Part shown: in pieces, positions 16,053 to 22,706 of the stretch
How the letters are laid out: each line of letters starts with the position of its first letter
Position numbering within the stretch: position 1 is the stretch's first letter
Assembly: GCA_046263155.1 (NCBI GenBank)
Contig: JBHELF010000150.1
Span: 1-31,332 of the forward strand
Source: DATADF01 sp046263155
GTDB taxonomy: Bacteria > Actinomycetota > CADDZG01 > WHSQ01
Direction: 5' to 3'
DNA length: 31,332 nt
Notes under the pieces: model-generated
What the model saw: only the letters and a program-made list of their open reading frames with translations
Database searches by the model: none
Told to the model about the DNA's origin: nothing
Program-made: the position numbers and the translations under genes

Positions 16053-17647
16053 GACACAGTCGGCCGTTCGTCCGTCCTGTCGGCCGTCTCCCCATCGATA
16101 CCGACTCCGTCGCGGAGTGCCGCGCTCTGGCCGCGGAGATAGCGTGGCCCCTGACCGAGCTGGCGCGCACCCACACGACCAAATCGATCGAGCGGGCGAC
16201 CCTTCGGCTGCTGGGAATCGACGGCGTGCAGTCTGCGGATGGAGGCGCCGTCCCGATCCCTAACCTGGTGATCGACCGGGTCGCCGACTCGGTGGGGCTC
16301 GATCGAGGCGCACTGCTCCCATTCCTCCATGCGGTGGAGACCGGCTGCGGACACCTTCAATCGGAGGCCGAGAAGGTCGCGGCCGGCGAATCACGACCTT
16401 CGTGGCCGCAGGGCGTCGACCTGGAGATCGCGCTGGCTCGAGCTCGGGCCGAGGCCGAGGTCGCGCTGGAACGCATACGAGCCGCAAAGAAGCGTCGCGA
16501 CGAACTCCTCGCCGAACAGGGCGACGCCGAGAAACCGTGGCTGTACCTGATCGTTGCAACCGGCGACATCCACGCCGACATCCCTCAGGCTCAAGCGGCG
16601 GCTCGCAGTGGGTGCGATGTGGTGGCCGTCATTCGCTCCACCGGTCAGTCGCTTATCGACTACGTCCCCTATGGAGCGACGACGGAGGGGTTCGCCGGCA
16701 CCTATGCGACGCAGGAGAACTTCCGTCTGATGCGGGCCGCGCTGGACGAGGTGGGCGCGGAACTCGGCCGCTACATCCGTCTTACGAACTATGCCAGTGG
16801 GCTGTGCATGCCGGAGATCGCGGTCCTCGCCGGGGTCGAACGTCTGGACATGATGCTCAACGACTGCATGTACGGAATCATCTTCCGCGACATCAACATG
16901 AAGCGGACTTTTGTGGACCAGCATTTCTCCCGTATGGTCCATGCGCTCGCCGGGATCATCATCAATACCGGAGAGGACAACTACCTGACGACGGCCGACG
17001 CGGTGACCTCGGCCCACACCGTACTCGCGTCGCATTTCCTGAATGAACGCCTGGGTCTAAACGCGGGGTTGACCGAAGCCCAACTCGGGCTCGGCCACGC
17101 TTTTGAGATAGATCCCGACGTCCCAGACCAACTTCTGCTGGAGATCGCACACGCGCAGCTGATCCGCGAGTGCTTCCCTCGTCACCCTCTTAAGTGGATG
17201 CCCCCGACAAAGCACATGACGGGCAACATCTTCAAAGGCTTTCTGTACGACGGAATGTTCAACCTCGTCGGCGCTTTGACGGGTCAGGACATCGTCCTTC
17301 TCGGAATGATGACGGAGGGGATACACACGCCCTTCCTCGCCGATCGCGACCTCGCCCTGGAGAACGCGGCCTACGTCTTCGGCGCCGCGGGGAGCCTGCC
17401 GGGGGAGCTCTCGTTTGCGCCCGGCGGAACCATCGAACGTCGCTCCGCCGAAGTCTTGGAGGAATGCCGTCAGATGCTGCAGAAGATCGCGGAGATCGGA
17501 ATGTTCGGCGCGCTCGAAGCAGGAATGTTCGCCGATACATCCCGGTCTGTCGACGGAGGCAAGGGTCTGGAGGGCGTGATCCCCAAGGCCGCGCGCTACC
17601 ACAACGCCGTCGAGGAGCTATTGGCGGCGTCCGTGGGGTCCGTCTGA
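16049..17647 (+). CDS. kamD: Lysine 5,6-aminomutase alpha subunit
   Basis: This 532-residue subunit forms the TIM-barrel catalytic part of the adenosylcobalamin- and PLP-dependent mutase that turns beta-lysine into 3,5-diaminohexanoate (or D-lysine into 2,5-diaminohexanoate). Landmarks include ARTHTTKSIERATLRLLG near the N-terminus, VATGDIHADIPQA, VIRSTGQSLIDYVPYGATTEGFGG-like sequence, NDCMYGIIFRDINM, QHFSRM, KWMPPTKHMTGNI and TEGIHTPF. Length compares well with about 516 residues in clostridia, with a small insertion of charged helix near residues 110-165. ATG 16049 overlaps the amidohydrolase stop (ATGA), and its TGA overlaps the kamE ATG by one base. The size of both subunits argues against ornithine 4,5-aminomutase, whose subunits are split differently. 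Confidence 0.94.
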   Translation: MRHSRPFVRPVGRLPIDTDSVAECRALAAEIAWPLTELARTHTTKSIERATLRLLGIDGVQSADGGAVPIPNLVIDRVADSVGLDRGALLPFLHAVETGCGHLQSEAEKVAAGESRPSWPQGVDLEIALARARAEAEVALERIRAAKKRRDELLAEQGDAEKPWLYLIVATGDIHADIPQAQAAARSGCDVVAVIRSTGQSLIDYVPYGATTEGFAGTYATQENFRLMRAALDEVGAELGRYIRLTNYASGLCMPEIAVLAGVERLDMMLNDCMYGIIFRDINMKRTFVDQHFSRMVHALAGIIINTGEDNYLTTADAVTSAHTVLASHFLNERLGLNAGLTEAQLGLGHAFEIDPDVPDQLLLEIAHAQLIRECFPRHPLKWMPPTKHMTGNIFKGFLYDGMFNLVGALTGQDIVLLGMMTEGIHTPFLADRDLALENAAYVFGAAGSLPGELSFAPGGTIERRSAEVLEECRQMLQKIAEIGMFGALEAGMFADTSRSVDGGKGLEGVIPKAARYHNAVEELLAASVGSV

Positions 17648-18384
17648 TGGACGTACGACCGTATGGGGACGCGCCGGGCGACGGCTTGGTCCAGGTCTCC
17701 TTTACATTGCCCGTGGCGGCGTCGGAGCGGGCGCGCGTTGCCGCTCTGGATCTTACCCATCAGATGGGACTGCGGCGTACTCAGGTCGTGCACATGAAAC
17801 CGATAGCGGAGGACTTCACTTTCTTCATCGTCTACGGCGCGGTCGAATATGTCGTGGATCTCGAATCCCTGTCGGTGATAGAGCAGGAGTTTCCTCTGCT
17901 CGGCCACGCGGAGGTCAATCGCCTGATCCGGGAAGGCCTCAAACGTCAGCTCGTGGTTCTGGGCGCCTGCACCGGCACCGATGCGCACACGGTCGGCCTC
18001 GACGCGATCCTGTCGTTCAAGGGGTACGGGGGCGACAAGGGCCTCGAAAGCTATCCCGAAATGCGTGTAGTCAACCTCGGGGCGCAGGTCTCCCCGGAGG
18101 ATCTGGCGACCGAGGTCGCGGCAGAGCGGGCCGACGCGGTACTCGTCTCGCAGATCGTGACCCAGCGCGATGCCCACGTCCGGCATCTCACCGAAGTGCG
18201 TCGGGCGCTCGAACAGGCGGGGCTTCGCGACGACGTCTTGCTGGTGGGAGGCGGTCCGCGTCTTGCCCCCATCCAAGCGGCCGAGCTCGGCTACGACCGC
18301 ATCTTCGGCAGGGGAGCGAAGCCCTCCGAGGTGGCGTCCTATCTCGCGTGGAGGGTGGCGGTTGCCCACCCCTCGGCGGCATGA
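17647..18384 (+). CDS. kamE: Lysine 5,6-aminomutase beta subunit (cobalamin-binding)
   Basis: This 245-residue subunit binds adenosylcobalamin and donates the PLP lysine. The base-off/His-on motif is D112-A-H114-T-V-G117, and K125 in SFKGYGG lies 11 residues after that histidine, the same spacing as His133/Lys144 of the clostridial beta subunit. The C-terminal Rossmann-like B12 domain continues with VVNLGAQVSPEDL, DAVLVSQIVTQRDAH and LLVGGGPRL. The N-terminal dimerisation part contains TLPV and MKPIAEDFTFFIVYG. Start ATG 17647 shares its A with the kamD TGA; the stop overlaps kal (ATGA). All visible catalytic elements are present, so the holoenzyme should be functional. Confidence 0.95.
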   Translation: MDVRPYGDAPGDGLVQVSFTLPVAASERARVAALDLTHQMGLRRTQVVHMKPIAEDFTFFIVYGAVEYVVDLESLSVIEQEFPLLGHAEVNRLIREGLKRQLVVLGACTGTDAHTVGLDAILSFKGYGGDKGLESYPEMRVVNLGAQVSPEDLATEVAAERADAVLVSQIVTQRDAHVRHLTEVRRALEQAGLRDDVLLVGGGPRLAPIQAAELGYDRIFGRGAKPSEVASYLAWRVAVAHPSAA

Positions 18385-18779
18385 ACGAGCCGGGCGTCGT
18401 CCATCGGATCCGCATGTCTCAGAGAGACGCCCATTACGGCGGCGATCTCGTCTCCGGCGCTCGGCTTCTCGAGCTCATGGGCGACGCGGCAACGGAGATC
18501 TGCATTCGCAACGATGGAGATGAAGGCCTCCTCGCGGGTTACGAGAGCGTGGAGTTCGTGGCTCCGGTCTACGCCGGCGATTTCCTGGAGGTGCGGGCCG
18601 AGCTGGTGCGCGTGGGCCGCACGTCTCGAGAGATCGCGCTGGAGGTACTGCGATACGCTCGACCGCGCCGCGAAGAGTCGGATTCTGCGGCCGACCTAGT
18701 GGATCCTCCCGAGGTCGTGGCGCGAGCCACGGGCACCGGGGTGGTGAAGTCGGATCGGCAGCGAAGGGGTGGTCTATGA
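18381..18779 (+). CDS. kal: 3-aminobutyryl-CoA ammonia-lyase
   Basis: This 132-residue hot-dog-fold enzyme removes ammonia from 3-aminobutyryl-CoA to give crotonyl-CoA, the last dedicated reaction of lysine fermentation. The sequence shows RMSQRDAHYGGDLVSGARLL (residues 11-30), GDAATEICIRNDGDEGL (34-50), VEFVAPVYAGDFLEV and the SDSAADLV segment, all close to the characterised fusobacterial/clostridial Kal as I recall it. ATG 18381 overlaps the kamE stop by 4 nt; an upstream in-frame start at 18348 lies inside kamE and is not needed. The stop overlaps the HAD gene (ATGA). Its presence shows that the CoA branch of the pathway is encoded here even though Kce is not in the window. Confidence 0.94.
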   Translation: MNEPGVVHRIRMSQRDAHYGGDLVSGARLLELMGDAATEICIRNDGDEGLLAGYESVEFVAPVYAGDFLEVRAELVRVGRTSREIALEVLRYARPRREESDSAADLVDPPEVVARATGTGVVKSDRQRRGGL

Positions 18780-19504
18780 AGAGAGTTGAGGGGGTCCGGG
18801 CGGTCACCTACGACTGCTGGGGGACCTTGCTGAAAGACCGCAACTGGGAGGGCGCTATGCAGATCCGCATAGGCGCCCTTTCTGATTTCTTGAACATCGA
18901 CGAAGGGGAAGCCGGCGACTTGCTGGCGGAGGCCTGGGCCAAACACGATGAGGCCTGGAAACAAGTTGAGACTTTCGGCCCCGGTCGCATGGCGGCCTAC
19001 TGCCTGCAGGCTCGCGCAATAACGGATGACGAAGCGCTGCGCTCACTGACCAAACAATTCGAAGAGGCAAGTCTCGTGTACGGAGTCGAGGCGGTCGAGG
19101 GGGCCGTGGAGGTTCTGTCCGCGCTGCGAGCGGCGGGTATCCGAGTTGCACTCGTGTGCGATACCGGCCTTACCCCGGGTCGCGTCGTCCGTCAGCTGCT
19201 CGATGACGTCGGCCTGCTGCCACACCTGGAGGTTCAGTGTTTCTCGGACGAAGTGGGTGTGCCCAAACCCGGCAATGAGATCTTCGCCAAGGCCCTGGCC
19301 GAACTCGGCGTCAGGCCCCCGGAGGCGGTCCATGTGGGGGATCTGCGGCGCACGGATATCGCCGGCGCGCGCGACATTGGGATGCACGCGATCAGATTCC
19401 GAGGTATTCACGACGACCGCAGCGACATCGTAGACGCGGACATCGTGATCGATTCACACGCTCAGCTCCTCGAGGTAATCGGCATCGAGGAGAGAGCCGC
19501 CTAA
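18776..19504 (+). CDS. HAD-superfamily hydrolase at the end of the lysine operon
   Basis: This 242-residue HAD protein has the nucleophile D13 in YDCWGTLL, where the second aspartate of the phosphatase DxD motif is replaced by Trp. It has a helical cap (about residues 20-95), the motif II region VALVCDTGL, the motif III lysine in VPKPGNEIF, and motif IV GDLRRTDIAGAR. A DxW/DxY pattern is common in 2-haloacid-dehalogenase-like and some phosphatase members, so the reaction is open. ATG 18776 overlaps kal by 4 nt, which ties it to the operon. It may be a metabolite-repair or cofactor-handling hydrolase (inference). It ends in a 4-nt convergent overlap with the ATPase gene on the other strand. 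Confidence 0.88.
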   Translation: MKRVEGVRAVTYDCWGTLLKDRNWEGAMQIRIGALSDFLNIDEGEAGDLLAEAWAKHDEAWKQVETFGPGRMAAYCLQARAITDDEALRSLTKQFEEASLVYGVEAVEGAVEVLSALRAAGIRVALVCDTGLTPGRVVRQLLDDVGLLPHLEVQCFSDEVGVPKPGNEIFAKALAELGVRPPEAVHVGDLRRTDIAGARDIGMHAIRFRGIHDDRSDIVDADIVIDSHAQLLEVIGIEERAA

Positions 19505-19941
19505 GACTCCGTTTCTTCCGCGATCCACATCGCGGAGTCGCGCGTTTTGGCGCAATCGATCTCGAACCACACGGAGCAGACCTCGCCCGACACGACCCCC
19601 CACGCGTCCGCGATCCGATCCACCAGGAAAAGGCCCCACCCGGATTCCTGAACGACGTCGGGTTCGGGAGGCGCATAGTGGAACCCGCCTCCGGGATCGG
19701 AGACCTCGACCCACAACACGTCGCCCTCGAGGACGACCCTCAGGCCTATCCATCCCGTGCGCCCCACGCCTGCATGGCGGATGCTGTTCGTCACGAGTTC
19801 GTTTACGAGCAGACGAACGTCCTCCAGCAACCCCGGCGGCAATCGGTCCTCAAACCTCGTCAGAGCACGGCGCGCTTCGGACGCTGCTCGCAAGCCCCCG
19901 GACAGCTTGAGGTCGAGCTCGGTCCTCAGCGCTTCGCGCAC
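19501..19941 (-). CDS. RsbW-like ATP-binding protein (GHKL/HATPase_c), possible anti-sigma factor
   Basis: This 146-residue single-domain GHKL ATPase has the N box NELVTNSIRHAG (N47, E48, N52), the G1 box DPGGGF (D82-F87) and the G2 box SGWGLFLVDRIAD (100-112), and no transmembrane or sensor part. Stand-alone proteins of this type in actinobacteria include serine kinases/anti-sigma factors that bind an anti-anti-sigma partner, but no sigma or STAS gene is nearby. GTG 19941 lies 13 nt after the proS stop, so it is probably co-transcribed with yjbQ-like and proS. The last ~15 residues are acidic. Function beyond ATP binding is unproven. Confidence 0.85.
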   Translation of the reverse strand: MREALRTELDLKLSGGLRAASEARRALTRFEDRLPPGLLEDVRLLVNELVTNSIRHAGVGRTGWIGLRVVLEGDVLWVEVSDPGGGFHYAPPEPDVVQESGWGLFLVDRIADAWGVVSGEVCSVWFEIDCAKTRDSAMWIAEETES

Positions 19942-19954
19942 GGCTTCCGAAGGG

Positions 19955-21391
19955 TCAGTAAGACCTGCCCCAGGTGGCTCGCTCGACTCCGGATTTCCCG
20001 CAGACGACGCAGGGACCGCCCGGGTCTAGCCTGGTGCTCGGCAAGGCACGAATCGTCGCTTTGGTTTCCTCGGTGACCTTTTCCTCGCAGGAGAATTCAC
20101 CGCACCAGGGTCCGACCCAGAAACCGCCCTCGTCGTTGAGGCCTTCGCGCAGCGAGTCGAAATCATTCGCCTCGTGAGTGTTGCGCTCGCGAAACCCGAG
20201 CGCGTCGTCGTAGAGACTCCTCTGGACCTCCTCCAATAACCCGGGAGCATCCTTGGCGACCTGTGCCAGCGGCGACCGACGCTTCTCGCCGGTGACGCGA
20301 TCGACGATCATCGCGGAGTCCGCCTCGACATCCTTCGGGCCAATCTCGATCCGAACCGGCACACCCTTGAGCTCCCATTCGCTGAATTTGAAGCCGGGAC
20401 GATACTGATCCCGCGCATCCACTCGCGCTCTGATGCCGGCATCGATCAGTTCGGAGCGAAGCCTTTCGGTGGTCTCGAGGATCCTGCCTTTCTCCGAGTC
20501 GCTCGAATATATGGGAACGATCACGATCTGGACCGGAGCAACGAGCGGAGGCAGGCGCAGACCCCGGTCGTCGCCGTGGGTCATGATGATTGCCCCGACG
20601 ATCCTGGTCGAGACGCCCCACGACGTTCCCCAGGCAAAGTCTTGCTCTCCCTTGTCGTTGAGAAAGCTGACGTCGTAAGCGCGTGCGAAATTCTGACCGA
20701 GGAAATGGGAGGTCCCGGATTGAAGCGCTTTCGTATCGCGCATCATGGCCTCGATCGTGTACGTCTCCTCGGCCCCCGGGAAGCGCTCCGACTCAGGTTT
20801 TCGTCCTGCGATCACAGGGATGGCGAGCACGTCCTCCGCTACCTCACGGTAGACGTCGTGCATTCGCAGCGCCTCTTCGTGTGCCTCCTCCGCCGTCGCG
20901 TGAGCCGTATGCCCTTCCTGCCACAGGAACTCGCTCGTCCGCAGGAACAAACGGGTTCGCATCTCGGCGCGCATGACGTTGCACCACTGGTTGTAGAGCA
21001 GCGGTAAGTCGCGATAGCTCTGGACCCAGTTTGCATACGCGTTCCAGATCACGGTCTCCGACGTCGGCCTGATGTAAAGGGGCTCGTCCAACTCGCTTTC
21101 GCCCGCGCGAGTCACGACCCAAACCTGGGGGCTGAATCCCTCAACATGTTCTGCTTCCCGTTCAAAAAGACTGCGAGGGATCAGCATCGGGAACATGAGG
21201 TTCTCGTGTCCGGTGGCCTTGAATCTGTCGTCGAGAGCGCGCTGGACGTATTCCCAGACCGCGTAACCCCAGGGCTTGATGACCTGGGAGCCGCGCGCTA
21301 GACCGTGCTCCGCCATGCCCGACTGCTTGATGACCTCCACGTACCAGGCGGGGAAATCGTCGCTCTGCTTTGGAAGCGTTGGGGCGGCCAC
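19955..21391 (-). CDS. proS: Prolyl-tRNA synthetase, archaeal/eukaryotic type
   Basis: This 478-residue class II aminoacyl-tRNA synthetase charges tRNA-Pro. It lacks the editing insertion of the classical bacterial ProRS and matches the type 3 enzyme. Visible parts are the N-terminal FPAWYVEVIKQSGMAE, motif 2 QWCNVMRAEMRTRLFLRTSEFLWQEGHTAHA (read in parts), motif 3 GTSWGVSTRIVGAIIMTHGDDRGL (in parts), the anticodon domain (VQIVIVPIYS onward) and a C-terminal zinc-binding domain with paired Cys residues ending WGRSY. Such archaeal-type ProRS are known in scattered bacteria, including some actinobacteria. GTG 21391 shares a base with the upstream TAG. The length is normal for the type, and all core motifs are intact. 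Confidence 0.95.
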   Translation of the reverse strand: MAAPTLPKQSDDFPAWYVEVIKQSGMAEHGLARGSQVIKPWGYAVWEYVQRALDDRFKATGHENLMFPMLIPRSLFEREAEHVEGFSPQVWVVTRAGESELDEPLYIRPTSETVIWNAYANWVQSYRDLPLLYNQWCNVMRAEMRTRLFLRTSEFLWQEGHTAHATAEEAHEEALRMHDVYREVAEDVLAIPVIAGRKPESERFPGAEETYTIEAMMRDTKALQSGTSHFLGQNFARAYDVSFLNDKGEQDFAWGTSWGVSTRIVGAIIMTHGDDRGLRLPPLVAPVQIVIVPIYSSDSEKGRILETTERLRSELIDAGIRARVDARDQYRPGFKFSEWELKGVPVRIEIGPKDVEADSAMIVDRVTGEKRRSPLAQVAKDAPGLLEEVQRSLYDDALGFRERNTHEANDFDSLREGLNDEGGFWVGPWCGEFSCEEKVTEETKATIRALPSTRLDPGGPCVVCGKSGVERATWGRSY

Positions 21392-21759
21392 TAGTTACCG
21401 GTTACCTCGAGGATGACGGTGCGCGAGTCGTCGAGTGAGGGGGCCAGAGAGACGAGAAGAATCCGTTGCCACGTGCCCAAATGGAGTCGGCCGTCTTCGA
21501 TGGGTACGGTGACCGACGCTCTTCCCAATAGCGCCCCCGATGTATCGGGCCCCAGTCGATCAAACAGGCGTTCCATATCGCCTAATAGCCCCGACTCTTT
21601 TTCGTTGACGACGAGCCTGGTGTCGTCGTTGGTGACGAAGACGGTCACTCGGCCCGATCGCACGTCGGACTCTTCGAGCGCCTCGGTCACCTTGTCCGTC
21701 AGATCGATGAAACGGCCGCTTTCGGACTCGACCGTACTTTCGCTCTGGTACCTACGCAT
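21391..21759 (-). CDS. UPF0047/YjbQ-like protein, degenerate active site
   Basis: This 122-residue protein matches the UPF0047 signature at residues 82-100 (S-x2-V-x-I-x2-G-x4-GTWQ-x-I) and the family opening FIDLTDKVTEALEESDVRSG. Members such as YjbQ are small trimeric proteins linked to thiamine-phosphate synthase-like activity. Here the usual PHTT-type histidine segment reads TNDDT (43-47), the internal His-containing loop before the signature is missing, and the only histidine left is in RLHLGTW. It may therefore have lost that chemistry. ATG 21759 is chosen because sequence upstream is not protein-like. Its TAG overlaps the proS GTG, suggesting one operon. Confidence 0.75.
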   Translation of the reverse strand: MRRYQSESTVESESGRFIDLTDKVTEALEESDVRSGRVTVFVTNDDTRLVVNEKESGLLGDMERLFDRLGPDTSGALLGRASVTVPIEDGRLHLGTWQRILLVSLAPSLDDSRTVILEVTGN

Positions 21760-22320
21760 TGAGCCACGCTTTCTTCGCCGCGCCTTCCAGCAGATTCCCA
21801 CAATCAGGCTAACTGGCTGTTGAGAACTCGTGGAGGGATTGTGGACGATCCAGAATGTTTCGCGCTCCACACGCGATTGCTCGAAAACAAGTTGACACCC
21901 CCGATCACCCTCTCTAATCTGCGCGGCGGCCCAAGCGTTTTGAAGCGTCAGGACCCGAAACAAGGTCCGAAAGGAGCTTGCAGGAGGGGACACCGGATTG
22001 TCTGGGGAGGCTTCCGAACCGGACGAACCGCCGCCATATCGCCGGCACCGGCGGCCTTTCCGGGTCGCCACCGGAGATCAGCGGATCGGCCGGCAGCCCG
22101 AAGGGGCGGCTCGTCGAGCTCACGAACTCCAAGGGGAAGTCGCCCGGAATGCTTGGGCCACTGGGTACTCACGAAGACCCGAGCGGCGCGAGGAAAACGC
22201 GGCGACGGAAACGCCGTCAACGCGGTCCCGACCGTTGTTCGGGTCTTCGCATTTTGGGGAGAATCCTTGCCTCAGCATCCCGCATTAGGGTGCGTGCTGC
22301 TCAGCCGAGAGGGGGCGGGA
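21760..22320. other. Non-coding divergent region with a structured leader candidate
   Basis: About 560 nt lie between the UPF0047 gene (minus) and the DUF4193-like gene (plus). It contains a plus-strand promoter at 21892-21920. Downstream, an 11-bp perfect complementarity joins 22172-22182 to 22239-22249, with three smaller hairpins in between (CGCG at 22187-22190 with 22198-22201, GACGG/CCGTC at 22204-22218, CGGT/ACCG at 22223-22234). A further hairpin GGACC/GGTCC lies at 21951-21968. I could not match it to tmRNA, RNase P RNA, SRP RNA or a riboswitch I know. An open frame from TTG 21998 to 22288 (96 codons, preceded by AGGAGGG) exists but its protein is not recognisable. Confidence 0.5.
21892..21920 (+). 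promoter_or_regulatory. Sigma-70-type promoter
   Basis: TTGACA at 21892-21897, a perfect minus-35, is followed after 17 nt by TAATCT at 21915-21920, which fits the actinobacterial TANNNT minus-10 form. An overlapping TCTAAT (21913-21918) gives an alternative with 15-nt spacing. It would drive transcription rightward through the structured region to the DUF4193-like gene, leaving an unusually long leader of roughly 390 nt. Confidence 0.5.
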
Positions 22321-22698
22321 TTGGCAAGTAAAGAGGAAGAGGTCGAGGCCGTCGAGGATGCTGACGACCTCGATCCCGAGGAACTCGACGACCTCGACCC
22401 CGAAGACGATGAGGAAGTCGCCCTGCCCGTCGCCGAGGAGGAGGACGACTCGGACGAGGCCAGCCTGGACGAAATACTGTCGCAGCGGGCGGCTGCCAAA
22501 CCGGACGAAGACACGGATGAGGACGACATCATGTCCCTCGTCTCAGAGAACGCGGAGGCGACCCCGGTGGAGCCCCTTCCCACGCGGGTCGTCCCGATAA
22601 AGGATCGCAAGGAATTCGTCTGTAAGAGCTGCCACCTTGTGAAGGCGCGGAGCCAGCTGGCAGACGAAAGGCGCCGGCTCTGTCGCGACTGCGTCTAG
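22321..22698 (+). CDS. DUF4193-like acidic zinc-ribbon protein
   Basis: This 125-residue protein starts at TTG 22321 behind a GAGGGGG ribosome-binding site. Residues about 5-75 are extremely rich in Asp and Glu. The C-terminus holds a zinc ribbon of two CxxC pairs, C101/C104 and C121/C124, with the segment FVCKSCHLVKARSQLAD that resembles the actinobacterial DUF4193 family (about 100 residues in mycobacteria). Function is unknown; an acidic tail with a zinc knuckle suggests binding to a nucleic-acid-handling protein, but that is only inference. The open frame extends 500 nt further upstream, yet the translated sequence there lacks protein-like character. The stop is 8 nt before lnt. Confidence 0.75.
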   Translation: MASKEEEVEAVEDADDLDPEELDDLDPEDDEEVALPVAEEEDDSDEASLDEILSQRAAAKPDEDTDEDDIMSLVSENAEATPVEPLPTRVVPIKDRKEFVCKSCHLVKARSQLADERRRLCRDCV

Positions 22699-22706
22699 CC
22701 CCCTAG

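Noticed and set aside
16049..18384. D-ornithine 4,5-aminomutase (OraE/OraS) instead of lysine 5,6-aminomutase
   Set aside because: In the ornithine enzyme one large subunit holds both the barrel and the B12 domain with a small partner. Here the sizes are 532 and 245 residues, and kdd and kal are adjacent, which fits lysine.
21998..22288. 96-codon frame with a TTG start and AGGAGGG upstream, in the leader of the DUF4193-like gene
   Set aside because: The translation is Arg/Pro/Glu-rich and unrecognisable and its third-position composition is less biased than the real genes; it overlaps the structured segment. Kept only as an alternative to the RNA reading.
21921..22320. tmRNA, RNase P RNA, SRP RNA or ydaO-type riboswitch
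   Set aside because: I looked for the conserved cores of these RNAs (for example the RNase P GAGGAAAGTCCGGGC block, the SRP GGTCCGGAAGGA tetraloop region, a tRNA-like end of tmRNA) and did not find them.
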